From: Clostridiales bacterium
GTDB lineage: Bacteria > Bacillota > Clostridia > Oscillospirales > Ruminococcaceae
Assembly (NCBI GenBank): GCA_012799315.1
Contig: JAAZLM010000205.1
Span: forward strand, 1 to 5,226
DNA: 5,226 nt
Reading direction: 5' to 3'
Below the pieces are notes generated by a model, which worked only from the letters and a program-made list of their open reading frames with translations, was not told the DNA's origin and did no database searches. A program made the translations under genes and the position numbers. Position 1 is the stretch's first letter. Each line of letters starts with the position of its first letter. Below are positions 1-5,226 of the stretch, piece after piece.

Positions 1-1
1 G

Positions 2-166
2 GGCTTCTACTGTGAGATAATAGAGGACGTCATTAGCGTTAATTGCAGTATCGGGATTGCCATTCTTGATGAGGGAAGGAAGAATTACGAGCAGATAATT
101 GCAGATGCCGATGAGGCAATGTATAAAATCAAGAAAAGCGGCAAGTCAAGATTCGGATACCTATAA
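2..166 (+). CDS. GGDEF-domain protein (diguanylate cyclase-like), C-terminal fragment
   Basis: Open from the window edge to TAA at 164-166, giving the last 54 residues of a longer protein. The fragment contains CSIGIAIL, matching the late GGDEF-domain strand usually written SIGIA, and then ADEAMYKIKKSGKSRFGYL, matching the family's closing helix and strand (A-D-x-A-M/L-Y-x-A/I-K-x-x-G-K/R-N/S). GGDEF domains make the second messenger cyclic di-GMP from two GTP. The GG(D/E)EF active-site loop and any sensor domains lie outside the window, so I cannot say whether this copy is catalytic or what signal it reads. The protein ends right after the GGDEF domain, with no EAL or HD-GYP domain following. 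It converges on the uracil permease gene and shares the 171-200 hairpin region with it; no functional link is implied. Confidence 0.85.
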   Translation, partial: GFYCEIIEDVISVNCSIGIAILDEGRKNYEQIIADADEAMYKIKKSGKSRFGYL

Positions 167-200
167 AAATAACACCATCAAGAATTTTCTTGATGGTGTT
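161..200 (-). terminator. Rho-independent terminator of the permease gene, between convergent genes
   Basis: Perfect 14-bp arms, AACACCATCAAGAA at 171-184 and TTCTTGATGGTGTT at 187-200, enclose a 2-nt centre (in practice a loop of about 4). Read on the minus strand, the hairpin starts about 20 nt after the permease stop and is followed by the U-rich tail ATTTTTATAG (161-170), a classic intrinsic terminator. That tail overlaps the stop codon of the convergent GGDEF gene. Read on the plus strand, the 3' side is TTTGCTGTAATA with no proper U-run, so it would be at best a weak terminator for the GGDEF transcript. Confidence 0.85.
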
Positions 201-220
201 TGCTGTAATATGTAGATAAT

Positions 221-1486
221 TTATATTCCTTCAGGGAGAATTTTATTCGCTGCCGCCCCAAGTAGTACTGCGACGAATAAGCCGGAAATGGAGATGTTCT
301 GTGTAACTTGAATGCCATCAGCAAGACCGAGCCCGAACACGAGAATTAGCGCAACAATGATTAAATTCCGACTCTGTGTGAAGTCTAGTTCAGCATCGGA
401 TAATGTGCGCATCCCGATAGCGGCGATCATTCCAAATAATATTACCGACATACCGCCAAGTACGGGCGCAGGAATTGTTTGTAAAACCGCTCCGAACTTA
501 CCAAGAATGCCTAGCACAATGGCGAATACGGCGGCGATCTTAAGCACGAAAGGATTGTAAACCTTTGTAACAGCGAGAACACCGGTATTTTCAGAATAAG
601 TTGTGTTGGCAGGGCCGCCGATTAATCCGGCGAAAACTGTTGCAACTCCATCACCGAGAAGTGTCCTATGCATACCGGGATCTTCAAAGAAGTCCTTGCC
701 GACAACTGTTCCGTTAGTTGTAATATCACCGATATGTTCCATGAAAGTAACAAGTGCGATCGGTGCGATTAGCATTATAGAGCTAAGGCTGAATTTTGGC
801 AGAGTGAAGAAATTCTTAAAATCGAAGATATTGTTGACAATTGCAGCCTCTTTAATAACATCGGTGCTAATTAACTTATATCCGAATATGCCGGTTAAAT
901 CAAATACCACACATACAAGATAGCCAGCGACTAGTCCTGATAGAATCGGCACTAATTTAAAGAAGCCCTTTGCAAATATTGATGCAATTATAATTACCGA
1001 TATAACAATTAAAGCGATAATCCAGTTCTGGAGGCTGGACGCAAATTGAACACCATCGGCACTATGTGTAGTTACAATATTGCCAATGGCGACCGGTGCT
1101 AATGTTATCCCGATAACGACAATTACAGGGCCTGTAACGATCGGCGGGAAAAAGGAGCGGATCCTATCTGCGCCAAGTAGATATACAAGAACGGCAAGTA
1201 AAAGATAGATTATTCCAGAAATAATAATACCGCCTTGTGCATACTGCGCTCCCTCATTTGCGACTGTCGCCCCAATGGCGGCAAGGAATGCAAAGCTAGA
1301 ACCTAGAAATACGGGCACTTTATGCCCTGTGATAAAGTGAAATATCAATGTGCCAATACCAGCAGATATTAATGCGACGGCTGGATTTAATCCTGTTAAA
1401 GTTGGCACGAGGACTGTTGCCCCGAACATTGCGAATAGATGTTGAATCCCAAGCAGAAAGTTTTTACTATTAAGATTTTCCTTCAT
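221..1486 (-). CDS. uraA: Uracil permease, NCS2 (nucleobase:cation symporter-2) family
   Basis: A 421-residue polytopic membrane protein of the usual UraA/PyrP length, hydrophobic throughout and consistent with the 14-helix NCS2 fold. It imports uracil, probably with protons, for pyrimidine salvage. Family marks are GIQHLFAMFGATVLVP at residues 13-28, EHIG at 250-253, VVGKDFFEDPGMHR at 261-274 and the NAT signature ENTGVLAVTK at 299-308. E250 and E299 correspond to E. coli UraA substrate-site residues E241 and E290. The position matching UraA H245 is D254 here, which I believe is common in Firmicute members. The start is fixed by AGGAGG (plus-strand 1493-1498) seven bases upstream of the ATG. 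It is transcribed alone from its own promoter, divergently from the oxidoreductase operon, and ends at the 161-200 terminator. Uracil is the likeliest substrate; xanthine/uric acid members of the family are less similar. Confidence 0.93.
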   Translation of the reverse strand: MKENLNSKNFLLGIQHLFAMFGATVLVPTLTGLNPAVALISAGIGTLIFHFITGHKVPVFLGSSFAFLAAIGATVANEGAQYAQGGIIISGIIYLLLAVLVYLLGADRIRSFFPPIVTGPVIVVIGITLAPVAIGNIVTTHSADGVQFASSLQNWIIALIVISVIIIASIFAKGFFKLVPILSGLVAGYLVCVVFDLTGIFGYKLISTDVIKEAAIVNNIFDFKNFFTLPKFSLSSIMLIAPIALVTFMEHIGDITTNGTVVGKDFFEDPGMHRTLLGDGVATVFAGLIGGPANTTYSENTGVLAVTKVYNPFVLKIAAVFAIVLGILGKFGAVLQTIPAPVLGGMSVILFGMIAAIGMRTLSDAELDFTQSRNLIIVALILVFGLGLADGIQVTQNISISGLFVAVLLGAAANKILPEGI

Positions 1487-1516
1487 TTTTATCCTCCTAA
1501 ATTATCATCACATTCG

Positions 1517-1545
1517 ATTATACTATGATATGATGCTTTATGCAA
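1517..1545 (-). promoter_or_regulatory. Sigma-A-type promoter of the uracil permease gene
   Basis: On the minus strand TTGCAT (plus-strand 1540-1545) and a perfect TATAAT (1517-1522) are separated by 17 bp, the optimal spacing. Transcription would start near 1510, leaving a leader of only about 24 nt that carries the AGGAGG site. So short a leader leaves no room for a PyrR attenuator or a purine-type riboswitch, so any pyrimidine control would have to act at this promoter or on protein activity. Confidence 0.8.
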
Positions 1546-1582
1546 TTGAAATATCACAAAAAAGATGCGTATATAGCAATGT

Positions 1583-1646
1583 TTTATCTTTTCACCAATA
1601 AACACATATAAGAGTTATTTATTTTGCAAAATGTGTTTATCTTTTC
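1583..1646 (+). repeat. 11-bp direct repeat in the divergent intergenic region
   Basis: TTTATCTTTTC occurs at 1583-1593 and again at 1636-1646, a 53-bp period (about five helical turns). The second copy overlaps the right arm of the 10-bp inverted repeat and sits where a -35 element for the operon promoter would be. It may be a regulator-binding site or chance similarity of pyrimidine-rich tracts. Confidence 0.4.
1598..1640. repeat. 10-bp perfect inverted repeat in the divergent intergenic region
   Basis: ATAAACACAT at 1598-1607 is the exact reverse complement of ATGTGTTTAT at 1631-1640, with 23 bp between them. It lies between the two divergent promoters, about 55 bp upstream of the permease -35 and just upstream of the operon's extended -10. 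The arm centres are about 33 bp apart, roughly three helical turns, so a dimeric regulator contacting both arms is conceivable. In an AT-rich stretch a 10-bp match can also arise by chance. Confidence 0.45.
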
Positions 1647-1654
1647 CGTCAAAT

Positions 1655-1678
1655 ATGTTACAATAGTTCTTGTAACAT
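1655..1678. promoter_or_regulatory. Perfect 9+9 bp palindrome over the operon promoter, candidate operator
   Basis: ATGTTACAA at 1655-1663 is the exact reverse complement of TTGTAACAT at 1670-1678, with a 6-bp spacer. The left arm contains nearly the whole extended -10 and the right arm spans the predicted transcription start, so a bound protein would block RNA polymerase. Symmetry, arm length and position are those of a repressor operator. I do not recognise the motif as the site of a specific regulator, and no regulator gene is in the window. Because transcription would start inside it, an RNA hairpin is the less likely reading. Confidence 0.6.
1656..1664 (+). promoter_or_regulatory. Extended -10 promoter of the ATPase-oxidoreductase operon
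   Basis: TG-T-TACAAT is an extended -10 element (TGn followed by a 5/6 match to TATAAT). With 17-bp spacing the -35 hexamer would be TTTATC at 1636-1641, only 3/6, which fits an extended -10 promoter that does not need a strong -35. Transcription would begin near 1671, about 28 nt before the ATG at 1699. It is the best promoter I can see ahead of the plus-strand gene set. Confidence 0.6.
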
Positions 1679-1698
1679 TATTGTTAGTAGGTGTTTTA

Positions 1699-2370
1699 AT
1701 GCTATCGAATTTAAGCAAGATCAATATAATAACTGGGCATTATGGCTGCGGTAAGACGAATTTCGCAGTCAATCTTGCTGTGATGCTTGCCAATATGGGG
1801 GAGAAAGTTACAGTTGTCGACCTTGATATTGTCAATCCCTATTTCAGGACTGCTGACTTTACCGAAATATTCGATAATGCCAATATAGCATTAATGAAAC
1901 CACAATTTGCCAATACGAATCTAGATATACCATCAATAAACTTCGATCTAGCCAGCCTGTTAAAGCAGGATGGTAAGGTGATAATCGATGTTGGCGGTGA
2001 TGATGCGGGCGGGGTTGCTCTAGGGCGGTATCAAGATATTCTTGCTACAACGGACAATGTCACAATGTTCTATCTATTCAATAAATATCGCTATCTAACA
2101 CAGGATAGTGATGACGCACTTGAATTAATGCATGAGATTGAGGCGGCGGCTAAGATTAAGGCGGATGCGCTGATCAATACATCGAATTTAGGGGAGGAAA
2201 CAACCGCCGACGATATACGAGCAACATTCAAATCTATGGATGAAATATCGCAGAAGACGGGACTGGGAATAGCATTCACAGTTGCAAAAAAAGATATAGC
2301 TAATGAGCTGAGTGGTGAAGTTGAGAATTTGCTGCCAGTTGAAATATATGTTAAACAAATTTGGAGTTAA
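1699..2370 (+). CDS. P-loop ATPase (MinD/ParA/CobQ superfamily) leading the oxidoreductase operon
   Basis: A 223-residue soluble protein with a SIMIBI-type P-loop fold. Walker A is GHYGCGKT at residues 13-20; a second nucleotide-site motif VVDLDIVNPYFRT is at 39-51; the Walker B/switch II segment VIIDVGGDDAG is at 94-104. The Walker A lacks the upstream signature lysine of the deviant KGGxGKT type. The only cysteine is C17, so the CxxC of Mrp/NBP35 iron-sulfur carriers is absent. ATP binding is well supported; the biological role is unknown. It sits 20 nt upstream of the ferredoxin-like subunit, and I recall similar ATPases preceding VOR/KOR-type operons in Clostridia, suggesting a part in maturation, assembly or control of that enzyme (inference). 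ATG 1699 is chosen because AGTAGGTG (1686-1693) precedes it. The in-frame TTG at 1624 lies upstream of the predicted transcription start and would add 25 residues encoded by promoter DNA. Confidence 0.85.
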   Translation: MLSNLSKINIITGHYGCGKTNFAVNLAVMLANMGEKVTVVDLDIVNPYFRTADFTEIFDNANIALMKPQFANTNLDIPSINFDLASLLKQDGKVIIDVGGDDAGGVALGRYQDILATTDNVTMFYLFNKYRYLTQDSDDALELMHEIEAAAKIKADALINTSNLGEETTADDIRATFKSMDEISQKTGLGIAFTVAKKDIANELSGEVENLLPVEIYVKQIWS

Positions 2371-2390
2371 AAGTGTAGGAGGTTGGGAAG

Positions 2391-2597
2391 ATGGGAAGAA
2401 TTACAGTAGATGAGCAAAGATGCAAGGGCTGCGGTCTATGTATTAATGTTTGCCCTAAGAAGATTCTAAAGCTCAGTGAGGATAAGCTCAATGATAAAGG
2501 TTATAGCTTTATGGTATGCTTTAATATGGACGAATGTATCGGCTGTGCTGGATGCGCTATGATGTGCCCCGATATCGCCATTGAGGTAGAAAGATAG
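2391..2597 (+). CDS. 2-oxoacid:ferredoxin oxidoreductase, delta subunit (2x[4Fe-4S] ferredoxin-like)
   Basis: A 68-residue protein with two classic CxxCxxCxxxCP motifs: C11-C14-C17-C21-P22 and C49-C52-C55-C59-P60, enough to hold two [4Fe-4S] clusters. In four-subunit 2-oxoacid oxidoreductases this subunit carries electrons from the TPP-site cluster of the beta subunit to external ferredoxin. It acts in the cytoplasm. The length is that of stand-alone delta subunits (KorD/VorD/PorD type). An extra cysteine, C43, lies just before the second motif and is not part of either cluster pattern. AGGAGG at 2377-2382, eight bases before the ATG, fixes the start. The gene lies 20 nt after the ATPase and 17 nt before the alpha subunit gene, and its place in the operon supports delta subunit over free ferredoxin. 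Confidence 0.9.
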   Translation: MGRITVDEQRCKGCGLCINVCPKKILKLSEDKLNDKGYSFMVCFNMDECIGCAGCAMMCPDIAIEVER

Positions 2598-2614
2598 AAG
2601 GAAGGGAAGTATAT

Positions 2615-3679
2615 ATGGAAAGAAATTTAATGAAAGGCAATGAAGCACTTGCTGAAGCGGCTATTAGAGCAGGTTGTAAATGCTTTTTTGGTTATCCGAT
2701 AACACCGCAGACTGAAATATCTGCCTATATGGCGAAAAGAATGCCGAAAATCGGCGGAGTGTTCTTGCAAGCAGAATCGGAAATTGGCGCTATTAATATG
2801 GTACTAGGTGCTGCATCGACCGGAACAAGGGTAATGACATCATCATCTTCACCCGGAATAAGCCTAAAGGCGGAGGGGATTTCCTACATAGCTGGATCCG
2901 ATCTACCGTGCGTTATAATTAATGTGCAGCGAGGCGGCCCCGGTCTTGGTGGGATTCAGCCCTCACAGGCGGATTATTGGCAAGCGACAAAGGCACTAGG
3001 ACATGGTGATTTCCATGTGATTGTATTCGCACCGTCAACCGTGCAGGAGATGGTAGATCTAGTTACAAAGGCATTCGATCTAGCGGATATATATAGAATG
3101 CCGACAATGATACTTGCTGACGGGCTACTAGGTCAAATGATGGAGCCTGTAACATTCCCCGATCAGCAGAGCATCAATGAATATGATAAGTCCTGGGCTG
3201 CCGATGGGCATAAAAATAAAAGGAAGCATAATATTATTAATTCTCTAATACTCAGCCCCGAAGATTTAGAAAAGTCAGTGCAAGAGAGATTCGAGAGATA
3301 TGATAAAATCGCTAAGGAAGAGGCAATGGCGCAGTGCTATCTTACAGATGATGCAGATATTGTGCTAGTGGCTTATGGCGCGACGGCACGTGTAACGCAG
3401 AGCGCTGTCGATCTAGCTAGGGAAAAGGGCATTAAAGCGGGACTAGTGCGTCCGCAAACGCTATGGCCATTCCCAGCGGATCATATTCGCACCGCAAGTG
3501 AAAATGCGAGCAGCCTCCTATGTGTCGAGATGAGTATGGGTCAGATGATTGATGATGTTAAACTAGCTATAAATTGTAGCAAACCTGTTCACTTCTATGG
3601 AAGAACGGGCGGCGTTATTCCGACACCGACAGAAATACTCACCGAGATTGAAAATATATCAGGAGGTGCGAAGGAATGA
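2615..3679 (+). CDS. vorB: 2-oxoacid:ferredoxin oxidoreductase alpha subunit, VorB-type (3-methyl-2-oxobutanoate)
   Basis: A 354-residue protein of normal length for the stand-alone alpha subunit. The N-terminal pyruvate-ferredoxin-oxidoreductase-type pyrimidine-binding domain (about 10-190) shows GYPITPQTE at 26-34, the conserved glutamate region AESE at 53-56 and RGGPGLGGIQPSQAD at 106-120. The C-terminal domain II (about 245-345) contains LVAYGATAR and ends with YGRTGGVIPTPTEI at 328-341. With the beta subunit it forms the TPP active site that converts 2-oxoacid, CoA and oxidised ferredoxin to acyl-CoA, CO2 and reduced ferredoxin. The sequence resembles proteins annotated as VorB (2-ketoisovalerate), which would yield isobutyryl-CoA and related branched acyl-CoAs; 2-oxoglutarate or aryl pyruvates cannot be excluded. 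AGGAAGGGAAG precedes ATG 2615. Its stop overlaps the beta start (ATGA), indicating translational coupling. Confidence 0.92.
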   Translation: MERNLMKGNEALAEAAIRAGCKCFFGYPITPQTEISAYMAKRMPKIGGVFLQAESEIGAINMVLGAASTGTRVMTSSSSPGISLKAEGISYIAGSDLPCVIINVQRGGPGLGGIQPSQADYWQATKALGHGDFHVIVFAPSTVQEMVDLVTKAFDLADIYRMPTMILADGLLGQMMEPVTFPDQQSINEYDKSWAADGHKNKRKHNIINSLILSPEDLEKSVQERFERYDKIAKEEAMAQCYLTDDADIVLVAYGATARVTQSAVDLAREKGIKAGLVRPQTLWPFPADHIRTASENASSLLCVEMSMGQMIDDVKLAINCSKPVHFYGRTGGVIPTPTEILTEIENISGGAKE

Positions 3680-4440
3680 GTAACACAGAAAAGACAACGA
3701 AGAAAGTATTTACAAGGCCGAATGCACTTGCAGATGTTCCGACGCATTATTGCCCGGGCTGCACACATGGAATTGTGCATAGGCTAATTGCGGAGGCCAT
3801 TGATGAACTAGATTGCTTAGGGGATGCTATTGGAGTGTGCCCAGTTGGATGTTCTGTAATGGCATATGATTACTTTAATTGCGATATGATACAAGCGCCG
3901 CACGGTCGTGCTCCCGCAGTTGCGACGGGGGTAAAACGTGCAAAGCCCGATAACATCGTATTCACGTATCAGGGCGATGGCGATTTAGCCGCTATCGGAA
4001 CGGGCGAAACAGTCCACGCAGCGACTAGGGGCGAGAATATAACAATCATATTTATTAATAATACAACATATGGTATGACGGGCGGGCAAATGGCGCCGAC
4101 AACATTACCCGGCCAAGTGACGCAGACAACTCCTTACGGACGTGATACAGATACTGCAGGATTCCCGATCCGTGTGTCAGAGATGCTTGCCACACTTGAC
4201 GGAGTTGCATATGCTGAACGTGTTTCCGTCGATAACATTAAGAATGTAAATAGAGCTAAAAAGGCTATCAAAAAGGCATTCGAATACCAAACCCAGAAAA
4301 AAGGCTTTACTATTATTGAGGTTTTATCAACTTGCCCGACGAATTGGGGATTGGATCCAGTAAAATCACTAAAGTGGCTTGAGGAAAATATGATGCCTTA
4401 TTATCCACTCGGTGTGTATAAGGATAAGGAGGCACAGTAA
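3676..4440 (+). CDS. 2-oxoacid:ferredoxin oxidoreductase beta subunit (TPP-binding)
   Basis: A 254-residue protein carrying the thiamine pyrophosphate motif: GDGD at residues 100-103 followed, after about 25 residues, by NN at 128-129. CPGCTHG at 26-32, C59 in VGCS and C220 in STCPTNWG match the four-cysteine pattern that binds the [4Fe-4S] cluster next to TPP in KorB/PorB-type subunits, so ligands are probably C26, C29, C59 and C220. C55 (GVCPVGC) is an additional cysteine. It binds TPP and Mg, decarboxylates the 2-oxoacid with the alpha subunit, and passes electrons to the delta subunit. The ATG overlaps the alpha stop by four bases (ATGA) and AGGAGGTG at 3661-3668 serves it from inside the alpha gene. 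The stop overlaps the gamma start (TAATG). Substrate class (VOR, KOR or IOR-like) is not decided by these motifs. Confidence 0.93.
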   Translation: MSNTEKTTKKVFTRPNALADVPTHYCPGCTHGIVHRLIAEAIDELDCLGDAIGVCPVGCSVMAYDYFNCDMIQAPHGRAPAVATGVKRAKPDNIVFTYQGDGDLAAIGTGETVHAATRGENITIIFINNTTYGMTGGQMAPTTLPGQVTQTTPYGRDTDTAGFPIRVSEMLATLDGVAYAERVSVDNIKNVNRAKKAIKKAFEYQTQKKGFTIIEVLSTCPTNWGLDPVKSLKWLEENMMPYYPLGVYKDKEAQ

Positions 4441-4991
4441 TGAATAAGACAATGCATAAGGAGATCTTGCTTGCGGGATTCGGAGGACAGGGGATACTTT
4501 TCGGCGGTAAGGTGCTATCTTATTTTGGACTAATCGACGGAAAAGAAGTTTCATGGCTACCGTCATACGGCCCTGAAATGCGTGGCGGAACGGCGAATTG
4601 TTCGGTATGTATTTCCGACAAGCCGATCGGCTCACCTTTAATATTAACACCGTCGGAGCTTATTGTTATGAATTCGCCGTCGTTCGATAAATTCATCAAT
4701 GCAGTCCAGCCCGGCGGTAATGTATTCATCGACAGCACATTGATTGAACAAAGATGCGAACGTGACGATATAAATTGTTACTATATTCCTGCAACAATGC
4801 TTGCAAATCAGAATAATTTAGTTGGCCTGGCGAATATTATAATGATGGGTAAGTTTATTAAAGAAACAAAAATCGCCCAACCGGAAACGGTCAAAAAGGC
4901 GATTGAAATGTGCGTGCCACCATCACGCAGTCATTTAATTGAAGCGAATTTAAAAGCTATTGAAATCGGCATGAACTACAAAGAAGATTAG
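4440..4991 (+). CDS. 2-oxoacid:ferredoxin oxidoreductase gamma subunit
   Basis: A 183-residue protein of the POR gamma family, at the family's usual length. The marks are the N-terminal glycine-rich GFGGQGILFGGKVL at residues 13-26 and SYGPEMRGGTANCSVCISD at 42-60. Gamma subunits of this family contribute to the CoA-binding region and complete the alpha-beta-gamma-delta enzyme. No iron-sulfur motif is present, as expected. The start codon shares one base with the stop of the beta gene (TAATG), and AAGGAGG at 4426-4432 lies seven bases upstream, so it is translationally coupled. It is the last of the four oxidoreductase subunits; the next gene follows after 35 nt with no terminator visible. 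Confidence 0.92.
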   Translation: MNKTMHKEILLAGFGGQGILFGGKVLSYFGLIDGKEVSWLPSYGPEMRGGTANCSVCISDKPIGSPLILTPSELIVMNSPSFDKFINAVQPGGNVFIDSTLIEQRCERDDINCYYIPATMLANQNNLVGLANIIMMGKFIKETKIAQPETVKKAIEMCVPPSRSHLIEANLKAIEIGMNYKED

Positions 4992-5026
4992 AAATATCAT
5001 GGGCAAATTTATGAAGGGGTGAAGAA

Positions 5027-5226
5027 ATGGTTTTAGTCAATACTGATTATATTTCAGGACAGGAGCTAATTACACTATCACTTGTGAGGGGCAGTGTAAT
5101 TCAATCAAAGCACGTAGGAAAAGATATAATGGCAGGATTTAAAACTATGGTCGGTGGAGAAATTAGAGGATATACTGAAATGATGGACGAAGCAAGGGAG
5201 ATTGCAACGCAAAGAATGATAATGGA
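5027..5226 (+). CDS. YbjQ/UPF0145 family protein, N-terminal part
   Basis: Starts at ATG 5027 and stays open to the window edge (66 complete codons; the family is usually about 105-110 residues). Recognisable family features are LVRGSVIQSKHVGKDIMAGFKTMVGGE at residues 19-45 in outline (key parts VRG, GKDIMAGF and VGGE), followed by RGYTEMMDEAREIA at 47-60, the region written in E. coli YbjQ as GGRSGAYEKELRKAREIA. The family (also called heavy-metal-binding domain YbjQ) forms small cytoplasmic oligomers of unknown function. AAGGGGTGA at 5014-5022 is the ribosome-binding site. The 35-nt gap to the gamma gene contains no terminator or promoter that I can see, so it may be read through from the operon, though the family is not a known part of the oxidoreductase. 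Confidence 0.82.
   Translation, partial: MVLVNTDYISGQELITLSLVRGSVIQSKHVGKDIMAGFKTMVGGEIRGYTEMMDEAREIATQRMIM

Noticed and set aside
312..923. Plus-strand open frames of 82 and 106 codons inside the permease gene
   Set aside because: They are antisense to a well-supported NCS2 permease, have no ribosome-binding site worth noting and encode proline/serine/isoleucine-rich sequence resembling no family I know.
1487..1560. Possible purine riboswitch or PyrR attenuator ahead of the uracil permease
   Set aside because: The predicted leader is only about 24 nt, there is no terminator/antiterminator pair, and no PyrR-binding or purine-aptamer core was seen on the minus strand through 1620.
1655..1678. 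The 9-bp palindrome as a transcription terminator or RNA attenuator
   Set aside because: The arms are AT-rich, no U-run follows, and transcription probably starts inside it; an operator fits better.
2091..4738. Several minus-strand open frames of 60-93 codons inside the ATPase and oxidoreductase genes
   Set aside because: All lie opposite strongly conserved coding sequence, are rich in cysteine, serine or arginine as expected of antisense frames, and match nothing recognisable.
4999..5022. Tiny ATG...TGA frame (7 residues) between the gamma gene and the YbjQ-family gene
   Set aside because: Too short to support, with no ribosome-binding site of its own; its end overlaps the ribosome-binding site of the next gene.
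1..5226. About 20 CTAG tetranucleotides, a word depleted in many bacterial genomes
   Set aside because: By rough base-composition reckoning this is near the number expected by chance, so it shows only that CTAG is not avoided here.
1..5226. CRISPR arrays, insertion sequences, tRNA or rRNA genes, phage or toxin-antitoxin genes
   Set aside because: None seen: no spaced repeat array, no transposase motif or terminal repeats, and all sequence over 300 bp is covered by ordinary coding genes.

Overview
The window looks like chromosomal DNA of an anaerobic, moderately AT-rich Firmicute of the Clostridia type. The grounds are strong AGGAGG ribosome-binding sites, sigma-A-type promoters, tight gene packing, and a complete CoA-dependent 2-oxoacid:ferredoxin oxidoreductase operon, which is an enzyme of anaerobic metabolism. 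No species can be named from the sequence alone.

Layout. At 2-166 (+) is the last 54 residues of a GGDEF (diguanylate cyclase-like) protein. A hairpin at 171-200 separates it from a convergent uracil permease gene (221-1486, -), whose U-rich terminator tail overlaps the stop codon of the GGDEF gene. The permease has its own near-consensus promoter (TTGCAT, 17 bp, TATAAT on the minus strand). The 212-bp region 1487-1698 lies between divergent genes. Besides the permease promoter it holds an extended -10 promoter for the plus-strand operon, a perfect 9+9 bp palindrome over that -10 (a likely operator), a 10-bp inverted repeat and an 11-bp direct repeat.

From 1699 to the end all genes are on the plus strand and closely spaced: a small P-loop ATPase of the MinD/ParA/CobQ superfamily (1699-2370), a 2x[4Fe-4S] ferredoxin-like delta subunit (2391-2597), the VorB-type alpha subunit (2615-3679), the TPP-binding beta subunit (3676-4440), the gamma subunit (4440-4991), and the start of a YbjQ/UPF0145 protein (5027 to the edge). 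Gaps are 20 and 17 nt, then ATGA and TAATG overlaps, then 35 nt, so the set is probably one transcript.

How they work together. Alpha, beta, gamma and delta together form an enzyme that decarboxylates a 2-oxoacid to the acyl-CoA and passes electrons through iron-sulfur clusters to ferredoxin. The best match is the branched-chain (2-oxoisovalerate, VOR) type, but substrate cannot be fixed from sequence. The leading ATPase has no obvious catalytic role in this reaction and lacks the cysteines of Mrp/NBP35 iron-sulfur carriers. It and its palindromic promoter are the least explained parts of the window. The individual protein families are known; I see no clear sign of an entirely new system.
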